Shown here in pieces: positions 1-9,761 of a stretch of DNA of 64,000 nucleotides. This stretch comes from Martensiomyces pterosporus. Its lineage: Eukaryota > Kickxellomycota > Kickxellomycetes > Kickxellales > Kickxellaceae. The translations under genes and the position numbers were made by a program. Every line of letters starts with the position of its first letter. Position 1 is the stretch's first letter. The stretch spans positions 144,312 to 208,311 of the forward strand of contig MU603941.1 in assembly GCA_025201845.1 (NCBI GenBank), in the 5' to 3' direction. The notes beneath the pieces were generated by a model that was given only the letters and a program-made list of their open reading frames with translations, had not been told where the DNA came from and did no database searches.

Positions 1-486
1 TGTGCATTGAGCGCCATGCATGGATATTTAGCGCAAAACAGAATACAGAGCCGCTGCTTTAGGGACCAGATTAAAAGTTGCTGGCCACATACATGATGCA
101 AGCAGGCGCAAGCGTGCATGAGCCTGAGCTGGATGTATATTTAGCATGCATATTTTGCTGGGAACACGGACATAGTAGCTACCACAGCGTTTGATCGCCA
201 TGAGCTGCATATTGCATTGAGGATTCAGCAGATAGCTCCGAGTGAGCTGCCTGCCTTCTATCTTGCGGATAGCGCAGAGCCACCGGCAGTCAGCCGGTAC
301 TAGTTCCTCAGGCCATAGAGGAGGCGGTCAGGCGCAGCACTGCAGCACAGCACTCGGCGTCCCATGCAAACGCGTTGCAAAGGCAGGCAGCAATGCCCTC
401 GCTTTATTTCTAACATCACACTTGTTTCCAACTGCCAAATACACGACCCGCACTCTCATTTGCTGGTATGCGTAGATCTACCAAGC
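1..486. other. Intergenic left edge
   Basis: No supportable gene. Short open frames here begin with non-ATG codons or show low-complexity translations. The segment holds copies of a TGCATATT-type word (near 144-156 and 206-216) that recurs in other gaps of this window. It is downstream of the SMP-30-like gene that ends at 487, so it probably includes that gene's 3' UTR. Confidence 0.5.
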
Positions 487-1554
487 CTAGTGCGCCCTTT
501 TCTGTAGATTGGCAAAGGCGCGGCCTTGCTTGCTGTTTCCAACAAGCCTGTCAATGCACCCCTTGGTAGGCTTGTCCTTGCAGGCACCGACGATGTACAG
601 GTCCTTGCCATTGGGGCCGGCAAATTCCAGATTCGTAACCTCGGCGATGCTAGCAAGCTCGATGTAGGCCAGGAGCTCTCCTCCGGGAGAGATCTTTGCT
701 ACCTTTCCGGCACCCCAGCGAGCCACATACAGGTTGCCCTGGACATCGGTGCGCATGCCATCGACGTCGTTCGATGCTGAGTTGTCAAGCTTGCCAAAGT
801 CGACGAACAGGCGCTTGTTGCTCACTGTGCCCTTTTCCGCGTCCAGGTCAAAGACGTGGATGACGTTGGAGACAACCTTGCCGCCCTTGTTGATGGCCTC
901 CGAGAGATACAGCAGCTTCTCGTCAGGGCTCACCTCGATGCCATTTGTGCGGTAGAAGGATCCTAGCTTGGTGGCAACGCCCTTCTGGTCGCAAGTCCAC
1001 ATGTCGCCATCACCAATGACAGAGTCTGGGGTGAAGCGCATGCCCGACAAGAACAGGCGGCCAGTGGTGTGTGCAATGGCCAAGTCGTTGGGCTGCAGAA
1101 TATTGGCGTCCTCACAGAAGGTCTCGGAATGGAAGAACTGGCCCTTGTTCCCAGGGTCCCTCAAGCGCACAACACGGTGGTTGGTGACGTCGCCCAAGTA
1201 AGCCTCCTGGACGCCATTGCGGTCGATGTTGAAGCGGATGGCGTTGAACCACGAGTTGGTTTTCACCTTGTCGGCGAATAGCACAGCCTGCGAACTGTAA
1301 GCGCGACCAGTGGCTGCCTTGTTGTCGTTGAAATCCACAGCATAAAAGTTGCCTTGCCTATCGACGCCCGCTCCCTCGATAAAGGCGCCGAACTTGGTGG
1401 TATTCGCCGTGAGGTAGGGCTTGGCATGGTACACACGAACTGGCGCCTTGTCCTTGTGGCCATTGCTGCCGTCATTGGCGGCGGTCGTGGTGGTGGTGGC
1501 GGCGGCGGCGAGAGCAGCGGCAAGAATAGTAGAGAGGACTAGAGCAGCCTTCAT
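487..1554 (-). CDS. Secreted SMP-30/gluconolactonase-like beta-propeller protein
   Basis: A 355-residue protein beginning with a hydrophobic Ala-rich signal peptide (about residues 1-19) and then a Thr-rich stretch. The rest matches the six-bladed propeller of the SMP-30/gluconolactonase/strictosidine-synthase-like superfamily. Repeated blade motifs of the type GNFYAVDF, NGIEVSPDEKLLYLSE and GNLYVARWGAGKV are visible. Likely metal ligands by analogy with SMP-30 are Glu60, Asn204 and Asp265, all inside the expected blade motifs. The family binds a divalent metal and hydrolyses lactones or organophosphate esters; the substrate here is unknown. The ATG at 1554 is preferred because it starts the signal peptide; the open frame upstream is low complexity. 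The sense strand of the leader carries a run of CCCCT units. Fold assignment is solid; catalytic activity is inference. Confidence 0.8.
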   Translation of the reverse strand: MKAALVLSTILAAALAAAATTTTTAANDGSNGHKDKAPVRVYHAKPYLTANTTKFGAFIEGAGVDRQGNFYAVDFNDNKAATGRAYSSQAVLFADKVKTNSWFNAIRFNIDRNGVQEAYLGDVTNHRVVRLRDPGNKGQFFHSETFCEDANILQPNDLAIAHTTGRLFLSGMRFTPDSVIGDGDMWTCDQKGVATKLGSFYRTNGIEVSPDEKLLYLSEAINKGGKVVSNVIHVFDLDAEKGTVSNKRLFVDFGKLDNSASNDVDGMRTDVQGNLYVARWGAGKVAKISPGGELLAYIELASIAEVTNLEFAGPNGKDLYIVGACKDKPTKGCIDRLVGNSKQGRAFANLQKRAH

Positions 1555-2162
1555 TGGGGTTTGCAGCGTTTTTGCTGGTGGGAAAGGGGAGGGGAGGGGA
1601 GGGGAGGGGAGATGGGGGTGCTGTGATAGAAGAGACACGGGTGAGCGATGCCAAAAATGCAAAAGTGGATAGGGTGGATGACCGAGTTTAAATGAGAAGC
1701 CCGATGCAAAATGCAGATGCTGAAGGAGAGCACGGCAAGCCACAGCGAGCACGGTGGACTCAACTGCTTGCCCTGTGCTGAGCTTGCTTGTATGGGAGCG
1801 ATCAACCCGTGTGCCTCCCCGCACCCAGAGCCTGCTCTAGACAGACACGCGTTTTCTATAGAACCCTTCTCACCAGAGCTCGGCATCCTTACCATCTTAT
1901 CAGCGTCATTATTGGCCGCGCATCGGCCAATTTTCGCCGTGTTTGTTCCGGCTGGTTGAACAAAGGGCTGGATGAGAGAGATAGCGGCACTCTTCGCACG
2001 CTGCTCATGTCGATTTGCTTGTATATAAAACCTGTTTACACATGGAAAAGCACTGGGAGAGGGAATGAAACAGTGAGGGCAGCAAGTGCAAAAGAAACGT
2101 ACTGGGAAATGAGGTGGATATTAGACGTGGCGGAGGTACGGTATGCTTTCCTTTTTGCGAGT
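1555..2162. other. Intergenic, promoter of SMP-30-like gene and 3' end of STS1
   Basis: No gene seen. The first 65 bases carry G-runs that are CCCCT repeats on the sense strand of the downstream minus gene. A TATATAAAA at about 2021-2029 on the plus strand has no supported plus-strand gene after it. Confidence 0.45.
1586..1618. repeat. AGGGG pentanucleotide array, G-quadruplex-capable / STRE-like
   Basis: Five GGGG runs separated by single A residues (1586-1609), then a five-G run at 1614-1618. It lies 32-64 nt upstream of the ATG of the SMP-30-like gene, so the sense strand reads as repeated CCCCT. CCCCT/AGGGG is the core of the fungal stress response element. The G strand also meets the pattern for a very stable intramolecular quadruplex. 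Confidence 0.7.
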
Positions 2163-3518
2163 CTACACAGCAGTTTCGAGCGGCATTCTGCCGGGGGCCT
2201 TTGAGTGCTGGTGCCCAAAGCTCTGCTGGAACACCTGGAGCGCTGGCTGGAAGAGAGCAGGCTCGCCCGAGTTGGAGTAAAAGTGCTCCAGCTGATGAGC
2301 CCACTGAGAGAGCATGTCGCGGCCAACAAGATGGCCCTCCTCAGTCCACCGCGCCGTAGCGATGATAGCACGGAGCCAGCCATCGGCAAGCTGGCGCAGG
2401 GTGTCGCGCCTAATCTCGTTATTCTCCTTCTTGTCCCACTTGGGCATACGCATAGCCACGTCTGTGGCCTGCGCCAGCAGGTCGAACCACTCCGCCGGGT
2501 GGGCAAGCGCATTGGCACCAGCCTGCTGCTCGGAGCCAGCACGGTTGCTGGCAAGGCCGTAGTGCGTGAAGTGATCCAAATACATGACGATCGTGTCTCG
2601 GAGCTCCTCCAGTGCGGGCTTGACCCTGTGATACGTGTAGTCATCTGACGCCGGTCCAGACTTGTTGTATGGGAAGGCTGCCAGCAGTCTGCGCTCGAGG
2701 CGCACAAGCTGGCTGCACGCCGAGTTGACTGTGGGCTTGGGAACCATCTGGCGGACCTGGGCCGCCAGATGCGGGTTCTGAGCTATCAGTGCGTCAAGGA
2801 GCGAGCGCAGATCCTTGTCCTCAAGCGGCTCTACGTGCAGAAAGAAAGAAAAGAAAAAGGCCGTCAGCAATAGCAAGCAAAGCAAAAAAAAAAACAATTT
2901 TCTTAGCACTCTTGCGCATGCCTATTTTCCGAGTGAGAACAAGAACAAAACAGACAGCGCAGAATGTGGCATCCACCTACCCAGCAGCTTGTCCAGCGAC
3001 ACCTCGTTGGGAGCTGCTGCATCCATACGTGTGCGCTTGCGCCCATCCATGCCGCTTCCCGTGTGGCCACTGCCGCTGCTGTGTGTGCGAGCACTGTTGT
3101 GGTAGTTGCTGTGGCGTCTGCTAAACGGCGACGAGCTGTTAATAACCGCGGCAACTGGGTTCTCGCTCTCCACAGCATAGCGACGGGGCTCAGCCAGCGC
3201 GCGTATTCTGCGGCCAGTGGGCTCCGGTGTAGGCGACGAGCTATCCATGCTCTCATCCTCGCTGCTAGCCTTTCTCTTCTGTCTGCGGCTAATTTGCTCG
3301 TCAGCCAATTGCGAATCCAGCGCTTGCTGGGCATTGGCTACAGACATTCCAGACATTCCAGACATTCCTGGTGCCTGGCCAAAGCCCATTTCAAACCCGA
3401 TTCCCGTGTTTATGTGCAGAGGAGGCCGAGCAGCCCCCCATGCAGTGCCCGTGAAGCCTGCATTCGAGCTGAATGTTGCTGCCAATGCAGACGCCTTCCA
3501 CTGTCCCTGCTGCGACAT
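2163..3518 (-). CDS. Tethering factor for nuclear proteasome (STS1/cut8 family)
   Basis: Two exons: 3518-2981 and 2830-2163, with an intron at 2980-2831 (donor GTAGGT, acceptor ACGTAG). Joining them restores LLEPLEDKDLRSLLDALI across the junction and gives 401 residues. Cut8/Sts1 holds 26S proteasomes in the nucleus and is needed for nuclear protein turnover and faithful anaphase. Exon 1 has the family's basic cluster next to an acidic patch (QKRKASSEDE), a likely nuclear localisation signal, in a disordered Ser-rich region. Exon 2 carries the helical Cut8 domain (six-helix bundle in the S. pombe protein). It is longer than S. pombe Cut8 (about 260 residues) because of the N-terminal tail, which includes an MSGMSGMS repeat coded by a 9-bp tandem repeat. 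ATG at 3518 is the first in frame. Confidence 0.85.
3341..3367. repeat. Three perfect copies of a 9-bp repeat (CAGACATTC)
   Basis: Perfect trinary tandem repeat inside exon 1 of the STS1/cut8 gene. It is in frame and codes for an MSG-type tripeptide repeat, so copy number can vary without breaking the gene. Confidence 0.85.
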
Positions 3519-4072
3519 TGCTTTGTATGGCCGTGGGATTCGACAAAAGGATCAGAGATTCTGGCAACAAAAGAAGCCGCGTATGTGTACACAGGGTAAT
3601 AGAATATGAATGTGTGTGGGAAAGCAGGGGCAATATAAATGTAAAAGAACAGCAAATACAACAGAATGAAGAGAAAAATAAATAACAAGCAAAGCTGGGC
3701 AGATTCTCCTTTGACACGCAAGCAGAGGAGAGAAGGGAGTCCAGCTGCCGCAAGACACTCGGCACTTGTCTCCCCTGCCGCCCTCTCCCCCAGCCGAGGG
3801 AAAAGAAAACGCCGCCGCAGATGGGGGATTGGGCCATTTTCCTTGCTGCGTCCCATCCACCCAACGGAGGCGTGGTGGTAGCAAATTGCCAGCCATCAAT
3901 CAAAACCACCTCATCCACTAGGGCGACCATCATTCGTCGCACCATTCGTCATCATTCGCGGGCGAGCGTGCGTGCCTGGAGAGCGCGCAAGCTGCTGGAA
4001 TTATTGCGACTATTATTAGTGATGTACGTGTGTGTATGCAGGCTATTGCTCTGAAGCGCCCTCCAGCTATTT
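3519..4072. other. Intergenic between STS1 start and molybdate transporter end
   Basis: No gene seen. The segment should hold the STS1 promoter and leader (sense strand pyrimidine-rich near 3730-3850) and the 3' UTR of the molybdate transporter. Open frames here are translations of pyrimidine-rich sequence and lack domain signal. Confidence 0.45.
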
Positions 4073-5805
4073 CTAGCAGCAGCTATCCATGGCCTGCCTG
4101 GCCCTATCGAGGCGGCCGTGTGCGCCATCCCGGTCGCCAGAGAAGCCGTCATCAGTGGCTGCTTCATCGGGCAACGCTGTTGCAGCAGCCACTCCAGCAG
4201 TCTTGAGCGGCGTGCTGCTGCCGCTGCTTGTCGGGAGCAAGGTGTGTGCACCGCTGGTGGTCTCGCTGAGATAATACTGGCGGTGGATCCAGAAAATAAG
4301 CGCCGTGGCCATGCCAACCAAGAAGCCAAGGCCATCGTGCGAGAAGCCGACCAGTGCAGCTGCGGTAGACAAAACAATGACAAAGTCCCTGCGGCGACGC
4401 GACTCGTCCTCTGGGTGCAGAGTGAAGTTACGAGCAACCAGGCCAAGCTCAATTGAGGCGGTGAACATCATTACACCCAGGAAGGATTTGGGGAACCATT
4501 TGAGGATGGTCAACAGAGACTCTCCAAACACGACACCGATGATGATTTTGATGGTGCCCAGGAAGTACAAGGAGAGCTCTGTGCGTGCGCCGAAGAAGTA
4601 CTGTCCAGCCAGGCCGCCGCTTCCGTGGCAGAACGGCATGGACCCCAAGAAGCACCCGACCAAGTTCATCACCCCAATAGATGTTGTGATGTGTGACATG
4701 GACGGGTTGTAGCCAGGGAACAGGTCGCGCGACAGCGCAGCCAGGGCGACAACAGAGTTTAGCAGCGTCAGCGGGAGCTGGCCAAGCCCAGCACTGAGGA
4801 ACCCAGTGCGGAACTCCTTTGCTGTGGGCACAACAGCGTGAACAAAGTGGCCGCCAGGGTGCACCTTGTTGAACTGGTGGTGGGTGCCCGTCTGGGCCAG
4901 GGCAAAGATCACGCCGAGCATGAAGATAACCATGGCCACGGGCACGCGCCGGCGCTCGTAGACGAAAAGAACAAGAAGAAACGACGAGCATGCCCACCAC
5001 AGGTTGTCGCTCCAAATGATGCTGTCGCCCCAGAACGAAGCGTTGGTCTTGACAAGCGCAACGGCCTTGCTGCAGAGCTGGAAGCATGTTCCCAGCTGGA
5101 GCCCCTTGACAACGGGCAGCGGCACAAACCGCGTAATGAGCCAGAGCAAGCGCGAGATGCCCAGGAAGAAAACGATTGCAGAGACTCCCAAGCCAGCACC
5201 CGCAAGCTCGCCTGGCGTAAACTTGTTGGTCAGCGCAATGGCTGCGATGGCTACATTCGAGGGACAGCCGTGGATCAAGGCGCAGTTGAATTGAGCAGGT
5301 GTGTCGTGGGTGCGGCATACGCATGTTAGAAGGCGGGACAGCTCTCCATGGATGCTGAAACCTAGGGCGCAGTGCCATCGTGCTGGCAGTGTGGATGTGG
5401 GCGTAGCAGTAAACAGCAAACAGAACAGGGATGTGGAAGAGCAAGATGCCTCTGAAAAGTCAATGGTAAGCGGCACTTACACTTCATTGGCTGCACGCAC
5501 ATGGGGATACCGTAGTAGAACCCTGTCAGTATATTCCAGAGACCGCCAAAGAACAGCGACGACGTAAGGCTAGCCGACCCCTGGACGGTGAGTGAGATGA
5601 GGATGGGGACAAGCGTGCCAATGTCTCCAAGGGATCCGCTGAACTCTCTCAACGAAAAGTGCTCGCGCATGCGCCTGGCACGCCCCTTCAAGTCCCAGCA
5701 GGGAGGAATCGGGTTTGGCAAGTCGGTGGCTTGTGCAGCCGCCCACTTGTCCTCTCTGAGAAAGTCGGCGACCTGTTGGCGAGTAGGCAGTGAGAACCGA
5801 GGCAT
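4073..5805 (-). CDS. Molybdate transporter, MOT1 family
   Basis: Two exons: 5805-5481 and 5250-4073, with a 230-nt intron (donor GTAAGT, acceptor ATGTAG). The join reads VQPMK-S-IAAIALTNKF and restores the conserved QPMKxIAA segment; the product is 500 residues. MOT1 proteins are high-affinity molybdate importers related to SulP sulfate transporters; molybdate feeds molybdenum-cofactor enzymes such as nitrate reductase. Both family signatures are present: LREFSGSLGDIGTLVPI (about residues 52-68) and CHGSGGLAGQYFFGAR (about 312-328). About ten hydrophobic segments follow the first signature. No STAS domain is visible, as expected for MOT1. The membrane (plasma or organelle) cannot be told from sequence. 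ATG at 5805 begins a soluble N-terminal tail. Confidence 0.9.
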
Positions 5806-6622
5806 CGCGTGCGTAGGTGCTTGCGTGTGCGGAGAAAGAAGGACAGAAATATTAATGGTGCCTCAATTGCTAAGCTAAAGATAAAGACAGGGGAGGTGTA
5901 GCAGGGGCTGGCGCTTTGTGCTGCGTTCTCGCTTGACCCAGTGACATGAGCTCCCCTTTTAAAGGCCCACCATTTCTCATGACCCACTGAACGAGCAAGA
6001 AAAAAAAAAGCGATCGACGCTGGGGCCTCCCCTTTTCCGCATTATTAAGCTGCAACGGATGGCTGAACGACTGGACCTTGCAGCCAGACGGAGAAATAAA
6101 TTGGCGAGGTGACGAGTGCACCCTTCTCGCATGCATATTTGTGTGTGGGCTGCTGCTTGCCTTGTCTAACGAGTGCCACCCACAAGGACGCCTCCCTCTG
6201 AGGCACAAGCACACAGCGGCCCGAGACGATCTCCACTTGGCACAGCTGCTAGCCCGCCTACAGGATGGACGCTGATCGATGCTGCCCAGTCAACAATCGA
6301 TTGGCGTTAATAGCATATATGACCGTGGCGTGCCTATTATTAATACCATCCACAGCGCCAGCCAACGTCTGGGAGAAAAGGGCGGAGGCGAAACACTAGG
6401 GTGCGTAGTTTTTGCGGCCCTTGTTCCAAGTTGCTGCAGTAGCCCAAGGGGGACAAATTGGAGGAAGCAGGCATGGGAAGTGCGCTTCATGGACCCGTAA
6501 AGAGGCTGCCGGGCTCGACATCTCGATAGTCCCCCTTCTCCATTTCTTTCAGCCAGGCAAATATCCCAGCTCTACAGACATTCATAGGATATCAATATCG
6601 CAACGGTAGACACGTATTCCTA
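5806..6622. other. Divergent intergenic region
   Basis: Shared upstream region of the molybdate transporter (minus) and a secreted-protein gene (plus). No gene seen. It contains a CCTTTTAAAGG palindrome at about 5955-5965, an A9 run near 6001 and a GCATGCATATTT word near 6130. Confidence 0.45.
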
Positions 6623-7162
6623 ATGCATTTTCCCACAGCCATCATCGCTCTAACAGCCGCCGCCGCCAGTGCATGGCCAGCAGCCAATATCTTTTCGGCA
6701 TCGAGTAATCTCCCTGTGACGTGGGATGATGTGAAAAACCAAACAGATGCCGGAGTCCTTCGTGTGTCGAGCAGCATCGCTGTTGCATCCACAGATGGCG
6801 ACTCATTCATACCATTTTCGATTCAGCCATCGCGCGTCTCCGCCATTGCCAACATCTACGCCGTCGCGTACTCTCTGGAAAACGGCTCCATCATTGCACC
6901 TGTTGGTCGAGTCAAGGCCGAGCAACTTGCGCCACTGGGCATTGGGAGAGGTGGGATGGTCAGCCTGCGCATTCCACAGCCTGCAGTCAAAGAGCTCGGA
7001 TCAGCCAACGGCGTGCCTGCCGTGAGACTGGCAATACTTGCGCCTGAAGCCTCTAGTCCGGCCGCTGCCGGGAAGTGGGCATCCGACAGCGTGGTGTTTG
7101 TTCTAGGCCCAAAGCACCCAAGGACCGAAGGCCGTAAACGCAAAGCGAAGCAAGCAGAGTAG
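6623..7162 (+). CDS. Small secreted protein of unknown function, cysteine-free
   Basis: A 179-residue product with a short hydrophobic signal peptide ending near AASAW. I do not recognise the family. The mature part has alternating hydrophobic strands suggesting a beta-sandwich, two possible N-glycosylation sites (NQT, NGS), no cysteine at all, and a strongly basic C-terminal tail (GRKRKAKQAE). A similar basic tail could bind anionic wall polymers or nucleic acid, but that is inference. An AATAAA lies 70 nt after the stop, which supports a real transcript. It is followed on the same strand by an aspartic protease, and the two may both act at the cell surface. The ATG at 6623 directly starts the signal peptide. 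Confidence 0.6.
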   Translation: MHFPTAIIALTAAAASAWPAANIFSASSNLPVTWDDVKNQTDAGVLRVSSSIAVASTDGDSFIPFSIQPSRVSAIANIYAVAYSLENGSIIAPVGRVKAEQLAPLGIGRGGMVSLRIPQPAVKELGSANGVPAVRLAILAPEASSPAAAGKWASDSVVFVLGPKHPRTEGRKRKAKQAE

Positions 7163-7661
7163 ATCGCGCCTCTGATTTTGGTCCTACCTAGTGCCTTCTT
7201 TCTCTGTGAGCCGTCCCCTCATTGCTGGGTGAAATAAATAGACCTGTGGTGCGCTAGGCAGGACAAATAAGCAACCCTTGTGGAGAGGCATGATGCATAT
7301 TTATAAACCAGGGTGCGGGGAGTGCAGTTCTAGTGCTGCATTCGAAAAATAGCTCTTCTACTCCAGAGCTACCCCGCATGTGCACGTACACGCTTGAGGT
7401 CGCTTGACAGTGCTGCTGCTGTGCCTAGTGGGCGGATGCTGCGGGTGTGGAGATGCGAAAGCAAGGAGAAAAACATAGGCCGGGTGTGCTAAAATAGACG
7501 CATTTCAGCAGTTTGAATCCAGACAGCCTCTGACCTCAGTGGCCGCACAGCTCAATAGTTTTCACGCACGCGCTCGCTTTTAGCTCTGCAGCGAAAGCAG
7601 GTTTCTTCAGCACTAGCATTGCTTCATTCGTTGCATGTAATACTTGACAGACACTTTGCCA
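7163..7661. other. Intergenic, 3' UTR then protease promoter
   Basis: No gene seen. AATAAA at 7233-7238 probably ends the secreted-protein transcript. ATGCATATTTATAAA at 7293-7307 is a possible TATA region, about 355 nt before the protease ATG. Confidence 0.45.
7233..7238 (+). terminator. AATAAA polyadenylation signal
   Basis: Canonical AATAAA 70 nt after the stop codon of the secreted-protein gene, followed by AT-rich sequence. Confidence 0.45.
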
Positions 7662-9158
7662 ATGCGAATACTCCTTGTCATAACACTGTCGTTGCTCGTC
7701 TGCCATGCTCTGTCGCAGAACGCCGGATACTCCTCCATATACCTGAAGCGCGGCACGATATTTGTCCGGCGTCGCGCGCAAATGCGCCGCCGTGCACTCA
7801 ACAAGCACCCAGAGTTCCTCGCTGTCCCGCACCCTGGGCTCCTGGACAGGCGAGGCGCACAAAGTCCTAATGCCTATAGGCCAAGCACTACTCTCTTCTA
7901 TGCTGGGTACATCTGGCTGGGCACGCCGCCACAAAAGTTCCTTGTCAACTTCGACAGCGGATCGTCAGATCTCTGGGTGCCCAGCGCACAATGCCAGAGC
8001 ACGACGTGCCAGGCACACCACCAATTCCACGCCAGGTCAGCAAACGCCTTGGCGCAGCCAGAGATGCCTCAAGCTGGCGCCCAACCAAGAAGGACGGAGA
8101 TAGAGTACGGCACAGGAACAGTGATCATAAAGCCCAACAAGGACACGCTGAGGTGGGGCACCTTCGAGACCCACAACGTCACATTTGGCGAGGCGATTCA
8201 GATGACACCAGACTTTGATGCCGAGTTCGACGGCCTTTTCGGCATGGCGTTTCCTTCGCTCTCGAGCCCCGGACTCGAGCCGCCATTCTTCACGCTGGCG
8301 CGCCAAAAAGCGATAAACGCCAACCAATTTAGCTTCACATTGGGCACCGAGGGCGGACGACTCGACTTGGGCAAGTTGCCCAGCAGCCAGGGTGATGCTG
8401 ATATTACATGGATCAAACTGGCTAACCCGCAGTTCTGGGCAGTGAACATCGACAGCATCGATGTGAAGATGAACCAGGCAACGACGCTTCTAGTTGTGCC
8501 ACTGGCAAAGCCGGCCAACCACATAAAGCGCCAGTCCTTGCATGTTGCCCAGGGAGAGAAGATAGCCATGCAGACACAGGGGGTCGGTCTGCTGGACTCT
8601 GGAACAACAACCATCCTTTGCCCTACAGCTGCTGCTAGCCACATCAACCGTCTCATTGGAGCCACCGACGACGGCCTGCACATCAACTGCAGCACTGCAG
8701 CCACTGGTCCCACATTCTATTTCCATATTGGTGGCGCAAAGGGTGGCGATGATAGCATTACGCTTCCGATTGAGCCCCGCCAGTATGTCCTTGGAGACGG
8801 AACCCCCGAGCACGGATGCATGTCTGCGTTCCAGCCTGGGGGGCCCAAGGGCAAGTGGATCCTTGGACTGCCGTTCTTCACCAACCGCACGATCACATTT
8901 GATGCAGACGAAAGCCGAGTTGGGTTCAGTCCACTACACCGAAACCTATCGTCGTTTATGCGGGATATCGACAGAACCGCATATAGTAGCCCTGACAGCA
9001 GCAACAAGAGCGCGGGGAGAGGTATCAAAGCAGAGGGCAAGACTGCCAAGAATTCGGCTGCAAGCGTGAGGGCTCCAGCAGCCTATAGAACACCCAAGGC
9101 AGCATACCGAAACTGGAAGAGCCTCATTATCTTTGCTCTATTTCACTTTCTCTTGTAG
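7662..9158 (+). CDS. Pepsin-family (A1) aspartic protease, probably GPI-anchored
   Basis: A 498-residue secreted protease. The open frame extends upstream to a TTG, but the first ATG (7662) begins the signal peptide, so that start is used. A basic propeptide follows (FVRRRAQMRRR, residues 35-45) that could be a processing site. The first catalytic motif is FDSGSSDLWVPS (Asp98), the flap tyrosine is in EIEYGTGT (Tyr149) and the second motif is LLDSGTTTILCP (Asp312), so both catalytic aspartates and the flap are intact. Both motifs are DSG, where the first is usually DTG. A Ser/Thr/Lys-rich region after about residue 425 ends in a hydrophobic stretch (LIIFALFHFLL), like yapsin-type GPI-anchored proteases. 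Likely role: surface or secreted proteolysis. Confidence 0.9.
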   Translation: MRILLVITLSLLVCHALSQNAGYSSIYLKRGTIFVRRRAQMRRRALNKHPEFLAVPHPGLLDRRGAQSPNAYRPSTTLFYAGYIWLGTPPQKFLVNFDSGSSDLWVPSAQCQSTTCQAHHQFHARSANALAQPEMPQAGAQPRRTEIEYGTGTVIIKPNKDTLRWGTFETHNVTFGEAIQMTPDFDAEFDGLFGMAFPSLSSPGLEPPFFTLARQKAINANQFSFTLGTEGGRLDLGKLPSSQGDADITWIKLANPQFWAVNIDSIDVKMNQATTLLVVPLAKPANHIKRQSLHVAQGEKIAMQTQGVGLLDSGTTTILCPTAAASHINRLIGATDDGLHINCSTAATGPTFYFHIGGAKGGDDSITLPIEPRQYVLGDGTPEHGCMSAFQPGGPKGKWILGLPFFTNRTITFDADESRVGFSPLHRNLSSFMRDIDRTAYSSPDSSNKSAGRGIKAEGKTAKNSAASVRAPAAYRTPKAAYRNWKSLIIFALFHFLL

Positions 9159-9761
9159 CTCGTAATGGAGTCTCTATCACTGTGAAGGGCAAATGCTTTG
9201 CAGAAGCGGAATGATGTAAAGTACAGAATAAGGTTAAAATATATAGGCAGTAATTCAAAATGCAGGCATGGCGATGCAGCCTGCTGGTGAGTCTGGTAGC
9301 CACAGCCTTTGTTCCCCGATATGCCAGATATTTGGCCAAGTCTAGGTGTTCCCGGGTCGCTGCCGAGATAACCGCGGATCCTCAGTGTGCTACAAGTGCA
9401 GGGCAAGGTGAAGGCGGGATATGCATGGGAGAAACAGCAAACACCACAATCCGCCGATGTTAGCTCCGCTGTAGCAGTCAGATGGCACACATACCGACAC
9501 ACACAGACGCACCGATGGCACTCACACACAAAGAGAAAATAACCAACTCGTGAAAATGGCATTGCACATAAGGTAGAAGTATAAAACCGACAATGGGTCT
9601 GTAGACGGGAGGCCCGGGGGCAGAAGGAGAAATGGAAGAGAGGGTACTAAGTCATATCGAAGGTGGACAAGGGCTAGCACTGTCCTTTTAGAGAGGTGGC
9701 TGTAGACTTGAGAGAAAGGACTCGTGAATAAGGGGGAGTAGAGATACATTAGGGCCGAAAC
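9159..9761. other. Convergent intergenic region
   Basis: 3' regions of the protease (plus) and the chitinase (minus). No gene seen. AT-rich sequence around 9225-9250 (GGTTAAAATATATAGG) could be the protease 3' end. Confidence 0.45.

Noticed and set aside
2021..2029. TATATAAAA on the plus strand near the STS1 3' end
   Set aside because: No plus-strand gene follows it; neighbouring genes are on the minus strand.
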